Shown here: in pieces, positions 54,712-64,000 of the stretch
Layout of the letters: each line of letters opens with the position of its first letter
How positions within the stretch are numbered: position 1 is the first letter of the stretch
DNA from: Hydrogenophilaceae bacterium
GTDB taxonomy: Bacteria > Pseudomonadota > Gammaproteobacteria > Burkholderiales > Thiobacillaceae
DNA length: 64,000 bases
Assembly (NCBI GenBank): GCA_024709485.1
Contig: JANJWO010000033.1
Span: 1-64,000, forward strand
Direction: 5' to 3'
Position numbers and translations under genes: made by a program
The notes under the pieces: model-generated
Databases searched by the model: none
What the model was told of the DNA's origin: nothing
What the model saw: the letters and a program-made list of their open reading frames with translations, nothing else

Positions 54712-55281
54712 ATGGCCGACCAGACCATCGCGGACGTGAAGAAATCCGCCGAGCAGAAAATGCACAAATCCGTCGAGGCATTGAAGACCGATCTCGGCAA
54801 GGTGCGCACCGGGCGCGCGCATACCGGCATCATGGACCATGTCATGGTCGACTACTACGGCAGCATGGTGCCGGTTCCCCAGGTCGCCAACGTCACCCTC
54901 ATCGACGCGCGCACCATCGGCGTGCAGCCGTGGGAGAAGAACATGGTGGGCAAGGTGGAAAAGGCCATCCGCGAATCCGACCTGGGCCTGAACCCCGCGA
55001 CTCAGGGCGACGTGATCCGCGTGCCGATGCCGCCGCTCACCGAGGAACGCCGCCGCGACCTCATCAAGGTGATCAAGGGCGAGGGCGAGAACGCGCGCGT
55101 GGCGGTGCGCAACGTGCGGCGCGACGCCAACACCGCGTTGAAGGACATGGTCAAGAACAAGACCGCCAGCGAGGACGAGGAACGCCGCGCGCAGGACGAG
55201 GTCCAGAAGCTGACCGACAAGCACATCGCCGAAATCGACAAGCTGCTGCAGGCCAAAGAAGCCGACCTGATGGCGATCTAG
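54712..55281 (+). CDS. frr: Ribosome recycling factor
   Basis: This 189-residue protein splits post-termination ribosomes together with EF-G. Its three-helix bundle with a small beta domain shows [62 protein letters not shown]-like segments and [20 protein letters not shown] precedes the ATG by 7 bases. Typical length is 185. Confidence 0.98.
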   Translation: MADQTIADVKKSAEQKMHKSVEALKTDLGKVRTGRAHTGIMDHVMVDYYGSMVPVPQVANVTLIDARTIGVQPWEKNMVGKVEKAIRESDLGLNPATQGDVIRVPMPPLTEERRRDLIKVIKGEGENARVAVRNVRRDANTALKDMVKNKTASEDEERRAQDEVQKLTDKHIAEIDKLLQAKEADLMAI

Positions 55282-55309
55282 TGTGTTGCCCGGAATATGG
55301 CGCAAGGCC

Positions 55310-56095
55310 ATGACTTTCAAAAGCACCACCGCCGCGATTCCTGAAGTTCGGGCCATGCCGCGCCATATCGCCATCATCATGGATGGCAACGGCCGCTGGG
55401 CCAGGAAGCGCATGCTGCCGCGCGTGGCGGGGCACAAGCGCGGCGTGGAATCGGTGCGGGGCGCGGTGCGCGCCTGCATCGAGCGCGGCGTCGAGCACCT
55501 GACCCTGTTCGCCTTCAGTTCGGAAAACTGGCGCCGCCCCATGGCCGAGGTCGACACCCTGATGGAGCTGTTCGTGATCGCGCTGGAGCGCGAGGTCGGC
55601 AAGCTGCACCAGAACGGCGTGCGCCTGCGCATCGTCGGCGACCTGGAGCGTTTCGGGCCGCGCCTCAACCAGCTCATCGCCGACGGCGAGGCGCTCACCC
55701 GCGGCAACAGCCGCCTCACCCTCAACATCGCCGCCAACTACGGCGGGCGCTGGGACATTCTGCAGGCGGTGAACCGGCTGCTGGCGGAGCGCGGCGCCGG
55801 CGCGCCCGTGACCGAAGCCGATCTCGCCGACCGCCTGTGCCTGGCCGGCACGCCGGAGCCGGATCTGTTCATCCGCACCGGCGGCGAACAGCGCATCAGC
55901 AATTTCCTGCTCTGGCAGCTTGCCTATACCGAACTCTATTTCACCGACACGCTGTGGCCGGATTTCGACACCGCCGCGCTGGATGCGGCGATCGATTCCT
56001 ACCGCAGGCGCGAACGGCGCTTCGGCCGCACCAGCGAACAGGTGACCGAGGCCATGCAGGCGGCGGTTGCGGCGGCGAAACGAGTGCAGCCATGA
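55310..56095 (+). CDS. uppS: Undecaprenyl diphosphate synthase (cis-prenyltransferase)
   Basis: This 261-residue enzyme makes the C55 lipid carrier used for peptidoglycan and LPS. The catalytic [11 protein letters not shown] (Asp), FSSENWRRP, and the C-terminal [20 protein letters not shown] with [11 protein letters not shown] are intact. The ATG at 55310 is preferred; 55283 and 55355 (before [12 protein letters not shown]) are also open. Its stop overlaps the cdsA start. Confidence 0.97.
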   Translation: MTFKSTTAAIPEVRAMPRHIAIIMDGNGRWARKRMLPRVAGHKRGVESVRGAVRACIERGVEHLTLFAFSSENWRRPMAEVDTLMELFVIALEREVGKLHQNGVRLRIVGDLERFGPRLNQLIADGEALTRGNSRLTLNIAANYGGRWDILQAVNRLLAERGAGAPVTEADLADRLCLAGTPEPDLFIRTGGEQRISNFLLWQLAYTELYFTDTLWPDFDTAALDAAIDSYRRRERRFGRTSEQVTEAMQAAVAAAKRVQP

Positions 56096-56880
56096 GCCGG
56101 CTGATCACCGCCGCCGTGCTGCTGGCGGTTTTCATTCCCGCGCTCTTTTTCGCGCCCGCCTTGCTGTGGGCGCTGCTGATCGCGGGCGTCGCAGCCGTGG
56201 CCGCGTACGAATGGGCGCGCCTTTCCGCCTTCCCGGCCTTTTTGCCCAGGCTTTACGGCGCCGGCATGGGCGCCATGGCGATGATCGTCTATCTCATGCC
56301 CGGCCAGGCCGAGGCCATGCTGCTCCTGTTCGCCCTGGCGGCGGTTTTCTGGGTGCTGGCCGCGCCGCTGTGGCTGGCCGGACGCTGGCGCGGCGAGGGG
56401 GTTTTCGTGCGCGCGCTGGTGGGCACGCTGCTCATCCTGCCGACCTGGGCCGCGATCGTGGCGCTGCGCGAACGCAGCCAGTGGCTGCTGCTGGGCGTGA
56501 TGGCGCTGGTGTGGATCGCCGACAGCGCGGCCTATTTCGCCGGGCGCCGCTTCGGCCGCCACAAGCTGGCGCCCGAGATCAGCCCCGGCAAATCCTGGGA
56601 AGGCGTCGCGGGCGCGGCGCTGGCGCTGGTCTTGTATGCCTCGGCGATCAGCGCCGCGATCATCGGCTTGCGCATTCCCGGCGCGCTGATCCTGGCCGCG
56701 GCCCTGCTGTATTTCTCGATCCTGGGCGATCTCTTCGAATCCTGGATGAAACGCGTGGCGGGGGTGAAGGACAGCGGCGTCCTGCTGCCAGGCCACGGCG
56801 GGGTGCTCGACCGCATCGACGCGCTGTGCGCGGCCTTGCCGATCGCCGCGGGCATCCTGCATTTCGCAACCTGGATATGA
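56092..56880 (+). CDS. cdsA: Phosphatidate cytidylyltransferase
   Basis: This 262-residue inner-membrane enzyme makes CDP-diacylglycerol for phospholipid synthesis. It is strongly hydrophobic, with about seven transmembrane segments, and ends with the family signature [21 protein letters not shown] and LDRIDAL. The start overlaps the uppS stop and the end overlaps dxr, all with the ATGA pattern. Length fits E. coli CdsA (285), with a shorter N-terminus. Confidence 0.95.
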   Translation: MSRLITAAVLLAVFIPALFFAPALLWALLIAGVAAVAAYEWARLSAFPAFLPRLYGAGMGAMAMIVYLMPGQAEAMLLLFALAAVFWVLAAPLWLAGRWRGEGVFVRALVGTLLILPTWAAIVALRERSQWLLLGVMALVWIADSAAYFAGRRFGRHKLAPEISPGKSWEGVAGAALALVLYASAISAAIIGLRIPGALILAAALLYFSILGDLFESWMKRVAGVKDSGVLLPGHGGVLDRIDALCAALPIAAGILHFATWI

Positions 56881-58070
56881 AGACGCAAATCCTCACCATC
56901 CTCGGCGCGACCGGCACCATCGGGGTCAATACGCTGGATGTGGTGGCGCGCCACCCCGAGCGCTTCGAGGTGTTCGCGCTGACCGGAGCGACGCAGATCG
57001 ACAGGCTGTGTGAGCAGTGCCTGCAATTCCGCCCGCGCTATGCGGTGATGACCGAAGCCCCGGCCGCCCATGCGCTGCGCGAGAAGCTGCGCGCCGCCGG
57101 CAGCCCGACCGAGGTGCTGGAAGGCGGCGCGGCGCTCATCGCGGTGGCGACCGCGCCCGAGGTCACCACGCTGATGGCGGCCATCGTCGGCGCCGCGGGC
57201 CTGCCGGCGACGATCGCCGCGGCGCGCGCCGGCAAGCGCATCCTGCTCGCCAACAAGGAGACGCTGGTGGTGTCCGGCCAGCTGTTCATGGATGCCGTGC
57301 ACGAAAACGGCGCCGAGCTGTTTCCCATCGATTCCGAACACAGCGCCATCCATCAGTCGCTGCCCGCCGGCTTCGACGGCGATCTCGATGCGGCCGGGGT
57401 GAAGGCCCTGTGGCTCACGGCTTCCGGCGGGCCTTTCCGCACCTGGAGCCGCGAGCAGATGGAAGGCGTCACGCCGGAGCAGGCGGTGGCGCACCCGAAC
57501 TGGGTGATGGGCCGGAAAATCTCGGTCGACTCGGCCAGCATGATGAACAAGGGCCTGGAAGTGATCGAGGCGCGCTGGCTGTTCAATGCGCAGACCGAAC
57601 AGATCCGCGTGCTGGTGCATCCGCAGAGCATCATTCACTCCCTGGTCGAGTACCGCGACGGCTCGGTCATGGCGCAGCTGGGCACGCCCGACATGCGCAC
57701 CCCGATCGCCTACGCCCTGGGCTACCCGGAGCGCATCGAGGCCGGCGTGTCCGGGCTGGAACTGATGGGCAGCCAGTTGCAGTTCGAGGCCCCGGACATG
57801 CAGCGCTTTCCCTGCCTGCGGCTCGCCTTCGAGGCCTTGCGAGCGGGCGGCTACGCGCCGGCGGTATTGAATGCCGCCAATGAAGTGGCGGTCGACGCCT
57901 TCCTCAACCGGCGCTGCGGCTTCGCCGACATTCCGCGCGCCATCGAGCACGCGCTGGGGCATTTGCCGGCCTCGAGCCCTCGCGGGCTGGACGATCTGCT
58001 GGAGGCGGACCGCCGGGCCCGGGCGCTGACCGGCGAATTCCTGGCCGCCAGGGCGCTGCTGCGGGCATGA
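56877..58070 (+). CDS. dxr: 1-deoxy-D-xylulose-5-phosphate reductoisomerase (IspC)
   Basis: This 397-residue enzyme converts DXP to MEP in the non-mevalonate pathway. NADPH-binding [15 protein letters not shown] lies at the N-terminus (usually GSTGSIG; here GATGTIG), followed by [35 protein letters not shown] and [21 protein letters not shown] with the active-site residues. The start overlaps cdsA and the end overlaps rseP. ispG of the same pathway lies at 27.2 kb. Confidence 0.97.
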   Translation: MKTQILTILGATGTIGVNTLDVVARHPERFEVFALTGATQIDRLCEQCLQFRPRYAVMTEAPAAHALREKLRAAGSPTEVLEGGAALIAVATAPEVTTLMAAIVGAAGLPATIAAARAGKRILLANKETLVVSGQLFMDAVHENGAELFPIDSEHSAIHQSLPAGFDGDLDAAGVKALWLTASGGPFRTWSREQMEGVTPEQAVAHPNWVMGRKISVDSASMMNKGLEVIEARWLFNAQTEQIRVLVHPQSIIHSLVEYRDGSVMAQLGTPDMRTPIAYALGYPERIEAGVSGLELMGSQLQFEAPDMQRFPCLRLAFEALRAGGYAPAVLNAANEVAVDAFLNRRCGFADIPRAIEHALGHLPASSPRGLDDLLEADRRARALTGEFLAARALLRA

Positions 58071-59404
58071 CGACCCTCCTGTCGTTCCTGGTGCTGATTT
58101 TCGTGCTGGTCATCGTGCACGAATACGGCCACTATCTTGCCGCCAGATTGTCCGGGGTGAAGGTGCTGAGGTTTTCCGTCGGCTTCGGCAGGCCGCTTTT
58201 CAGCAGGCGCCTCGGGCGCGACAACACCGAGTGGAGCATCGCCGCCCTGCCGCTGGGCGGCTACGTGAAAATGCTCGACGAGCGCGAAGGCGATGTCGAC
58301 GGCAGTGAAGCGCACCGCGCGTTCAACCGCGCCACGGTGTGGCGGCGCATCGCCATCGTCGCCGCCGGGCCGATGGCCAACTTCCTCCTCGCGATCGCCG
58401 TTTTCTGGGTCCTGCTGATGCATGGCATTCCCGCCATCAAGCCGGTGATCGGCGAACCCGGCGTGGGCACGCCGGCGGCGCTCGCCGGCCTGCGCGACGG
58501 CGACGAAGTGGCGCGGGTCGACGGCAATGAGATCAGGACATTTTCCGATCTGCGCCTGGCGCTGACGGAGGCTGCGGCGAAGAAAGCCCGGCCCGTGCTC
58601 GAACTCGCCAACGGCGAAGCGCGCGAACTGGATTTGAGCAATCTGCCCAAGGCCTACCTCGAAGGCGACGGCAAGGCGATCGGGGTGCAGCCCTATATGC
58701 CGCCGCTGGCGCCGGTGATCGGGCGCGTGGAGCCCGGCAGCGTGGCGGAGGCGGCAGGGCTCAAGCCCGGCGACCGCATCCTGGCGGTGGATGGCCTGGC
58801 GGCGACCCATTGGCGGGATTTCGCCGAGCGGGTGCGCGGCCGGCCCGGCATGGAGACCGAATTGCAGGTGGAAAGCGGCGGCGTGCGCCGCAGCCTGCGG
58901 CTGACCCCGGCCGCATTGAGCGAAGACGGCCAGCGCATCGGCCGGGTTGGCGTGGGCCCCGAGGTCGATCCGGCCCTGTTTGAAAGCCTGCAAACCGAGG
59001 AGCGCTATCCGCCGCTCACGGCGCTCGGGCAGGCCGCGGCAAAGACCTGGGGCATGTCGGTGCTGAGCCTGGAAATGCTGGGGCGCATGGTGCTGGGGCA
59101 GGTGTCCTGGCGCAACCTGTCAGGGCCGGTTTCGATCGCCGATTATGCCGGCCAGAGCGCCGAACAGGGCTGGCTGAGCTTCGCGGGGTTTCTCGCCATC
59201 GTCAGCATCGGTCTTGGCGTCATCAACCTGCTGCCCGTTCCACTGTTGGACGGCGGGCATCTAATGTATTATTTCGTCGAGGTTTTTCGGGGGAGACCCG
59301 TCTCCGAGCGGGTCATGGAGCTTGGCGCCCGGATCGGCATGGCCATCATCGGCGCCATGATCTTTCTGGCCTTGTATAACGATGTGCTCCGCTTGCTTGA
59401 ATGA
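58067..59404 (+). CDS. rseP: Site-2 metalloprotease RseP
   Basis: This 445-residue inner-membrane zinc protease cleaves anti-sigma factor RseA to release sigma-E. The catalytic HEYGH lies in the first transmembrane segment (about residues 17-25), two PDZ domains follow (about 115-290) and the second metal motif [16 protein letters not shown] is in a C-terminal membrane segment. The start overlaps dxr and the end overlaps bamA. It controls envelope stress, consistent with the envelope genes around it. Confidence 0.96.
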   Translation: MTTLLSFLVLIFVLVIVHEYGHYLAARLSGVKVLRFSVGFGRPLFSRRLGRDNTEWSIAALPLGGYVKMLDEREGDVDGSEAHRAFNRATVWRRIAIVAAGPMANFLLAIAVFWVLLMHGIPAIKPVIGEPGVGTPAALAGLRDGDEVARVDGNEIRTFSDLRLALTEAAAKKARPVLELANGEARELDLSNLPKAYLEGDGKAIGVQPYMPPLAPVIGRVEPGSVAEAAGLKPGDRILAVDGLAATHWRDFAERVRGRPGMETELQVESGGVRRSLRLTPAALSEDGQRIGRVGVGPEVDPALFESLQTEERYPPLTALGQAAAKTWGMSVLSLEMLGRMVLGQVSWRNLSGPVSIADYAGQSAEQGWLSFAGFLAIVSIGLGVINLLPVPLLDGGHLMYYFVEVFRGRPVSERVMELGARIGMAIIGAMIFLALYNDVLRLLE

Positions 59405-61758
59405 GTGAATCAAAAATGAAAAAACGCATCACTTCGGCCGTCATCCTGGCACTGTTGTCGGCCTCGGCGCTGGCGGTCGAGCCTTTCACCATCCGCGACA
59501 TCCGCGTCGAGGGGCTGCAGCGCACGGAAGCCGGCTCCGTCTTCAGCTATCTGCCGGTCAAGGTCGGCGACACCTTCAACGACGAGAAGGCCGCCGCCGC
59601 GATCAAGGCGCTGTATGCCACCGGCGTCTTCAAGGACGTCAAGCTGGAAGCCCAGGACGGCGTGCTGATCGTGAACGTCGAAGAGCGCCCGTCCGTCGCC
59701 AAGCTGACGCTGTCCGGCATCAAGGAGTTTTCCGAGGAGGACCTCAAGACCGGGCTCAAGCAGACCGGCCTCGCCGAGGGCCGGGTGTTCGACAAGAGCC
59801 TGCTGGAGCGCGCCGAGCAGGAAATGAAGCGCGAGTACTTCAACCGCGGCCTCTATTCCGTGCAGGTGGTGACGACGGTGACGCCGCTCGAGCGCAACCG
59901 CGTGGCGGTGCAGTTCGACGTGGTCGAAGGCGACGCCGCCAGGATCAGGCAGATCAATATCGTCGGCAACAAGGCCTTCAGCGAAAAGAAGCTGCTTGAC
60001 CAGTTCAACTCGTCGACGCCCGGCTGGCTGTCCTGGTACACCAAGGATGACCAGTATTCCAAGACCAAACTGTCCGGCGACCTGGAAGCGCTGCGCTCCT
60101 TTTACCTGAACCGCGGCTATCTGGAGTTCAACATCGATTCCACCCAGGTTTCGATCAGCCCCGACAAGAAGGACATCTTCATCACGGTGAACGTCACCGA
60201 AGGCCCCAACTACACCGTCTCCGACATCAACCTGGCCGGACAGATGCTGGTGCCGGAGGAGGAGCTGAGGAAGCTGATCGCGATCAAGCCGGGCGAGGTG
60301 TTCTCGCGCGAGAGGCTGACCGAGTCCACCCGCAAGATCGGCGACCGCCTCGGCAACGAGGGCTATGCCTTCGCCAACGTCAACGCCGTGCCGGAACTGG
60401 ACAAGGAAAAGCACCAGGTGGCCTTCACCCTGTTCGTCGATCCGGGCCGCCGCGTCTACGTCAACCGCGTGAACGTGGCCGGCAACACCAGGACCCGCGA
60501 CGAGGTCATCCGCCGCGAGGTCCGCCAGATGGAGGGCGGCTGGTACAACGCGGAAAAAATCAATCTTTCGCGCAACCGCCTGAACCGCCTGGGCTACTTC
60601 AACGAAGTCAACATCGAGACCCCGGCCGTCTCCGGCACCACCGACCAGGTGGACGTGAACATCGGCGTTTCCGAAAGATCGACCGGCAACATCATGCTGG
60701 GCGCGGGCTTCTCCTCGTCCGAGGGCTTCATCCTGTCCGGCTCCATCAATCAGGCCAACGCCTTCGGCAGCGGCAACCGCCTCTCCGCGCAGATCAACAG
60801 CGGCAGCGTGAACACCGTGTATTCGCTGTCCTTCACCAATCCCTACTACACCATCGACGGCGTCAGCCTGGGCTACGATGCCTACCGCCGCGATGTCGAC
60901 GCCACCTCGCTCGACGGCGTGGGCGAGTACGAGTCCTCCACCATGGGGCTGGGCATGCGCTTCGGCCTGCCGCTCAACGAGAAGGACACCCTGTTCCTCG
61001 GCGCGGCCATCGAGCGGCTCAACATCAGCACCACAAATAGCAGCCCCTTGCAGTACCGGAATTTCGTGAACGGCAGATCATGCGGCACCGATCTGGCTTG
61101 TGGCGTAGGCGATGTCACGAACAACACCCTGCGGCTGGACGCCTCGCTCGCGCGCGACACCCGCAACGATTTCCTGTTCCCGACCAGCGGCATGATGCAG
61201 CGCGCGGCGCTCGAGTTCGGCGCGCCGCCCGGAGACATCCAGTATTACAAGCTGTCGCTGCAGCACCAGCAATATTTCCCGCTGACCAAGGATTTCACCC
61301 TGATGGTGAACGGCGAAGCCGGTTATGGCGGCGGCATCGGCGATAGCGAGCTGCCTTTCTACCGCAATTTCTTCGTCGGCGGCATCAGCTCGGTGCGCGG
61401 CTTCAAGTCCGGCTCGATCGGCCCGAAGGGTGACGACCCGAACAGCAATGATCCGGTCAGCCTGGGCGGCGACACCAAGCTCGTCGGCAACGTCGAACTG
61501 CTCTTCCCCATGCCGGGGGTCAAGGACCGGTCGGTGCGGCTGTCGACCTTCTTCGACGCCGGCGCGGCATTCGGAACCGGCACCGAGGAGTACGGGTCGA
61601 ACAAGCTCGGCTTCGACGATCTGCGTTTCTCGACCGGCGTCGGACTCGCCTGGAACTCGCCGATGGGGCCGCTTAAATTCAGCCTGGCATACCCGATCAA
61701 CAAGAAGGAAGGCGACAAGACTGAAGTGTTCCAATTCAGCATGGGCACAACCTTCTGA
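59401..61758 (+). CDS. bamA: Outer membrane protein assembly factor BamA
   Basis: This 785-residue (780 from 59416) protein inserts beta-barrel proteins in the outer membrane. After the signal peptide (ending SASALA) come five POTRA domains (about 25-420; first FTIRDIRVEGLQRTEAGSVF) and a 16-strand barrel. The conserved VRGF-type motif is SVRGFKSGSIG near residue 665. The barrel ends with FSMGTTF, a typical final-strand signal. ATG 59401 overlaps the rseP stop; ATG 59416 gives the shorter signal peptide. Confidence 0.97.
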   Translation: MSESKMKKRITSAVILALLSASALAVEPFTIRDIRVEGLQRTEAGSVFSYLPVKVGDTFNDEKAAAAIKALYATGVFKDVKLEAQDGVLIVNVEERPSVAKLTLSGIKEFSEEDLKTGLKQTGLAEGRVFDKSLLERAEQEMKREYFNRGLYSVQVVTTVTPLERNRVAVQFDVVEGDAARIRQINIVGNKAFSEKKLLDQFNSSTPGWLSWYTKDDQYSKTKLSGDLEALRSFYLNRGYLEFNIDSTQVSISPDKKDIFITVNVTEGPNYTVSDINLAGQMLVPEEELRKLIAIKPGEVFSRERLTESTRKIGDRLGNEGYAFANVNAVPELDKEKHQVAFTLFVDPGRRVYVNRVNVAGNTRTRDEVIRREVRQMEGGWYNAEKINLSRNRLNRLGYFNEVNIETPAVSGTTDQVDVNIGVSERSTGNIMLGAGFSSSEGFILSGSINQANAFGSGNRLSAQINSGSVNTVYSLSFTNPYYTIDGVSLGYDAYRRDVDATSLDGVGEYESSTMGLGMRFGLPLNEKDTLFLGAAIERLNISTTNSSPLQYRNFVNGRSCGTDLACGVGDVTNNTLRLDASLARDTRNDFLFPTSGMMQRAALEFGAPPGDIQYYKLSLQHQQYFPLTKDFTLMVNGEAGYGGGIGDSELPFYRNFFVGGISSVRGFKSGSIGPKGDDPNSNDPVSLGGDTKLVGNVELLFPMPGVKDRSVRLSTFFDAGAAFGTGTEEYGSNKLGFDDLRFSTGVGLAWNSPMGPLKFSLAYPINKKEGDKTEVFQFSMGTTF

Positions 61759-61779
61759 GTGGAAGTGTTTGGAGTGGTA

Positions 61780-62277
61780 ATGAAGAAACTGCTTTTTTCC
61801 TTGTCCGCCATCATGTTGCCGATGCTGGCAATGAGCCCCGCGCAGGCGGACAAAATCGGCTTTGTGAACACCGAGCGCCTGCTGCGCGAGGCGCCGCTTT
61901 CGGTGAAGGCGCAAAAGAATCTGGAGAAGGAGTTCTCGCCCAGGGAACAGGAACTGCAGAAAATGGCCAAGCAGGCGAGGGACTTGCAGGCCCAGCTGGA
62001 CCGGGACGGCGTGACCATGTCCGAAACCGAGCGCCGCAACAAGGAGCGCGAGCTGGCCAACCTGAACCGCGAGTTCCAGAAGCAAAGCCGCGAGTTCCGC
62101 GAGGACCTCAACCTGCGCCGCAACCAGGAGTTGGGCGTGATCCAGGAAAAGGCGCGCAAGGCCATTCTCGACATCGCCAAGACCGACAAGTTCGACCTGA
62201 TCGTGGAGCAGGCGGTGTATTTCAATCCCAGAATCGACATCACCGACCGCGTGATGAAGGCCTTGGGCGACAAGTAA
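61780..62277 (+). CDS. skp: Periplasmic chaperone Skp (OmpH)
   Basis: This 165-residue chaperone keeps outer-membrane proteins soluble on the way to BAM. A signal peptide (to about residue 23) precedes [20 protein letters not shown]; most of the remainder is a charged coiled coil ([20 protein letters not shown] onwards), as expected for the tentacle-like helices, ending with the C-terminal [16 protein letters not shown] before the ATG. Standard position between bamA and lpxD. Confidence 0.93.
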   Translation: MKKLLFSLSAIMLPMLAMSPAQADKIGFVNTERLLREAPLSVKAQKNLEKEFSPREQELQKMAKQARDLQAQLDRDGVTMSETERRNKERELANLNREFQKQSREFREDLNLRRNQELGVIQEKARKAILDIAKTDKFDLIVEQAVYFNPRIDITDRVMKALGDK

Positions 62278-62284
62278 TTCCAGG

Positions 62285-63316
62285 ATGCCATATTCGCTGT
62301 CGGAGATTGTCTCGCGCTTCGGCGGCGAACTGCTTGACGACAACGGCGTGGCGGTGGCCGCCGTGGCACCGCTCGACCGCGCCGGACCGCGGGAAATCGC
62401 CTTCGTGTCGCAGCCGAAATATCTGCGCGATGTCGAAGCCTCGCAGGCGGGCGCGCTGATCCTGCCGCCGGAAGGGCGCGACAGCAGCCGGCGCCCGCGC
62501 ATCGTCACCCCCAATCCCTATCTCTACTTTGCGCGCGTGTCCGCCCTGCTCAATCCGGCGCCGCAGCCGGCGCCCGGAATCCATCCGGCCGCCTCGGTGC
62601 ATCCCGGGGCAAGGGTGGCGGCGAGCGCCGCTGTCGCCGCCGGCGCGGTCATCGGCGAAGGCGCCGACATCGGCGAGCGCAGCATCGTCGGCCCGAACTG
62701 CGTGGTCGGCGCGCACGCGACGCTGGGCGACGATTGCCTGCTGCACGCGAATGTCACGATTTACCATCATTGCGCACTGGGCAACCGCGTGATCCTGCAC
62801 AGCGGCTGCGTCATCGGCTCGGACGGCTTCGGCCTCGCCAACGAGCAGGGGCGCTGGGTGAAGATCCCCCAGGTGGGCCGCGTGCTGATCGGCGACGATG
62901 TCGAGGTCGGCGCCTGCACCACCATCGATCGCGGCGCGCTCGACGACACCGTGATCGAGGAGGGCGTCAAGCTCGACAACCTGATCCAGGTGGCGCACAA
63001 CGTGAGAATCGGCGCGCATACCGCGATCGCCGCCTGTACCGGCATCGCCGGCAGCGCGAAAATCGGCAGGCATTGCATGATCGGCGGCGCGGCGATGATC
63101 CACGGCCATATCGAGATCGCTGACCGGGTGCGCATCTCCACCAATACGCTGATCACGAAATCATTGACCAAGCCGGGCACCTACACCTCGGCATTGCCGT
63201 TTTCGGAACACGGCGAATGGCTGCGCAACGCCGCGCATTTGCGCAAGCTTGATAAACTGGCCGGGCGCATCAAGGAACTGGAAAAACGAATCTCGGAACT
63301 GGAAGGGAAGAAATAA
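62285..63316 (+). CDS. lpxD: UDP-3-O-acylglucosamine N-acyltransferase LpxD
   Basis: This 343-residue enzyme performs the third step of lipid A synthesis. It has an N-terminal uridine-binding domain, then left-handed beta-helix hexapeptide repeats ([36 protein letters not shown] and on), with the catalytic His in [15 protein letters not shown]. The C-terminus is a helix ([20 protein letters not shown]). It begins 7 bases after the skp stop. Confidence 0.96.
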   Translation: MPYSLSEIVSRFGGELLDDNGVAVAAVAPLDRAGPREIAFVSQPKYLRDVEASQAGALILPPEGRDSSRRPRIVTPNPYLYFARVSALLNPAPQPAPGIHPAASVHPGARVAASAAVAAGAVIGEGADIGERSIVGPNCVVGAHATLGDDCLLHANVTIYHHCALGNRVILHSGCVIGSDGFGLANEQGRWVKIPQVGRVLIGDDVEVGACTTIDRGALDDTVIEEGVKLDNLIQVAHNVRIGAHTAIAACTGIAGSAKIGRHCMIGGAAMIHGHIEIADRVRISTNTLITKSLTKPGTYTSALPFSEHGEWLRNAAHLRKLDKLAGRIKELEKRISELEGKK

Positions 63317-63318
63317 TC

Positions 63319-63762
63319 ATGGCATTCATGGACATTCAGGAAATCATGCGGCATTTGCCGCACCGCTATCCGTTTCTGCTGGTGGACCGCGTGCTCGAAT
63401 GCGAGCCCGGCAAGCACATCGTCGCGCTCAAGAACGTGACCATGAACGAGCCGCATTTCCCCGGCCATTTCCCGCATCACCCGGTGATGCCGGGGGTGCT
63501 GATCCTGGAAGCGCTGGCGCAGGCGGCGGCGGTGCTGTCCTATGTGACCGAGAACAAGGTGCCGGATGAGGATTCCGTGGTGTATTTCGCCGGCATCGAC
63601 GGCGCCCGCTTCAAGAAGCCGGTGATGCCGGGCGATCAGTTGATCCTCAAGGCCGAAATCCTGCGCAACATGCGCGGCATCTGGAAGTACGCCACGCGCG
63701 CCGAGGTCGACGGCGAGGTGGCGGCCGAAGCGGAAATGATGGCCGCGCTCAGGAACATGTAA
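63319..63762 (+). CDS. fabZ: 3-hydroxyacyl-ACP dehydratase FabZ
   Basis: This 147-residue hot-dog-fold enzyme dehydrates hydroxyacyl-ACP in fatty acid synthesis. [16 protein letters not shown], catalytic [22 protein letters not shown] (His and Glu) and [19 protein letters not shown] are intact. It lies between lpxD and lpxA, where the shared hydroxyacyl-ACP pool links fatty acid and lipid A synthesis. The stop codon shares a base with the lpxA ATG (TAATG). Confidence 0.97.
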   Translation: MAFMDIQEIMRHLPHRYPFLLVDRVLECEPGKHIVALKNVTMNEPHFPGHFPHHPVMPGVLILEALAQAAAVLSYVTENKVPDEDSVVYFAGIDGARFKKPVMPGDQLILKAEILRNMRGIWKYATRAEVDGEVAAEAEMMAALRNM

Positions 63763-64000
63763 TGCCGCAGGTTCATCCCACTGCAATCGTCGAGCCGGGC
63801 GCCAGGCTCGCCAAGGATGTGACAGTCGGCCCCTACGCCGTCATCGGCCCGCACGTCGAAATCGGCGAAGGCACGACGGTGGGCGCGCATGCCGTCATTA
63901 CCGGGCGTACGCGCATCGGCAAGGGCAACCGCATTTTCCAGTTCGTCTCGCTGGGCGAAATCCCGCAGGACAAGAAGTATGCCGGCGAGCCGACGCGCCT
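63762..64000 (+). CDS. lpxA: UDP-N-acetylglucosamine acyltransferase LpxA (partial)
   Basis: The first 79 residues are present and the gene runs off the window. It begins [20 protein letters not shown], the family's hexapeptide-repeat start, and includes [21 protein letters not shown]. LpxA performs the first step of lipid A synthesis. The start overlaps the fabZ stop by one base. Confidence 0.93.
   Translation, partial: MPQVHPTAIVEPGARLAKDVTVGPYAVIGPHVEIGEGTTVGAHAVITGRTRIGKGNRIFQFVSLGEIPQDKKYAGEPTR

Overview
The window is a 64 kb piece of a high-GC betaproteobacterial chromosome. Protein families and gene order (ndk-rlmN-pilW-rodZ-ispG-hisS-yfgM-bamB-der, hfq-hflXKC-DUF2065-hisZ-purA, rpsB-tsf-pyrH-frr-uppS-cdsA-dxr-rseP-bamA-skp-lpxD-fabZ-lpxA) fit Betaproteobacteria, perhaps the Nitrosomonadales/Rhodocyclales side. 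The species cannot be fixed from the sequence alone. Genes are tightly packed, and many neighbours share ATGA stop/start overlaps. No phage, insertion sequence, integrase, CRISPR array or rRNA operon was seen.

Layout. 0.1-4 kb: a ferritin-like DUF455 protein, a ribosomal oxygenase with a small partner, a bacterioferritin-comigratory peroxiredoxin and a SlyD-type isomerase. 4.4-9.5 kb: accA, tilS, an orphan TRAP-type solute-binding protein and the ABC-F protein YheS. 9.6-18.3 kb is the accessory stretch: a lipoprotein cyclophilin, small secreted proteins (Cys-rich, DsrE-like, PsiF-like), a membrane class III nucleotide cyclase, a DsrC/TusE-family protein, the SrkA kinase, a HicA-like toxin without antitoxin, a FrnE-like DsbA protein and an L,D-transpeptidase with a likely frameshift. 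18.5-22.2 kb: a Pat-type acyl-CoA synthetase/acetyltransferase divergent from a histone-deacetylase-family protein. 22.3-23.6 kb: a PDC-sensor protein and a cold-shock protein.

24-42.5 kb is housekeeping: nucleotide balance (ndk, purA), rRNA methylation (rlmN), pilus and cell-shape proteins (pilW, rodZ-like), isoprenoid synthesis (ispG), translation (hisS, der), outer-membrane assembly (bamB), and Hfq with the HflXKC group. A GalT-like protein and a GAF-GGDEF-EAL c-di-GMP protein sit between der and hfq. 42.7-48.6 kb: tRNA-Leu(CAG), rnr, rlmB, purine salvage (hpt, methylthioinosine phosphorylase), a deformylase and a FlaF-like protein with a small basic protein. 48.6-52 kb: glnD and map on the minus strand. 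52.2-64 kb: the translation/envelope supercluster, running off the end inside lpxA.

The most notable points are a family of about 60-105 bp imperfect inverted repeats with CACAGAGG-like arms in at least five intergenic spaces; a TilS whose conserved H-D-D-Q-E-T segment is replaced by unrelated low-complexity residues; a one-base frameshift in the L,D-transpeptidase; an hflX whose only full-length start is CTG; a DsrC-family protein lacking the C-terminal cysteine; and a divergent acetyltransferase/deacetylase pair. I found no convincing wholly new multi-gene system. The 10-18 kb cluster of small secreted and redox/sulfur-type proteins, and the FlaF-like pair, are the least explained parts.
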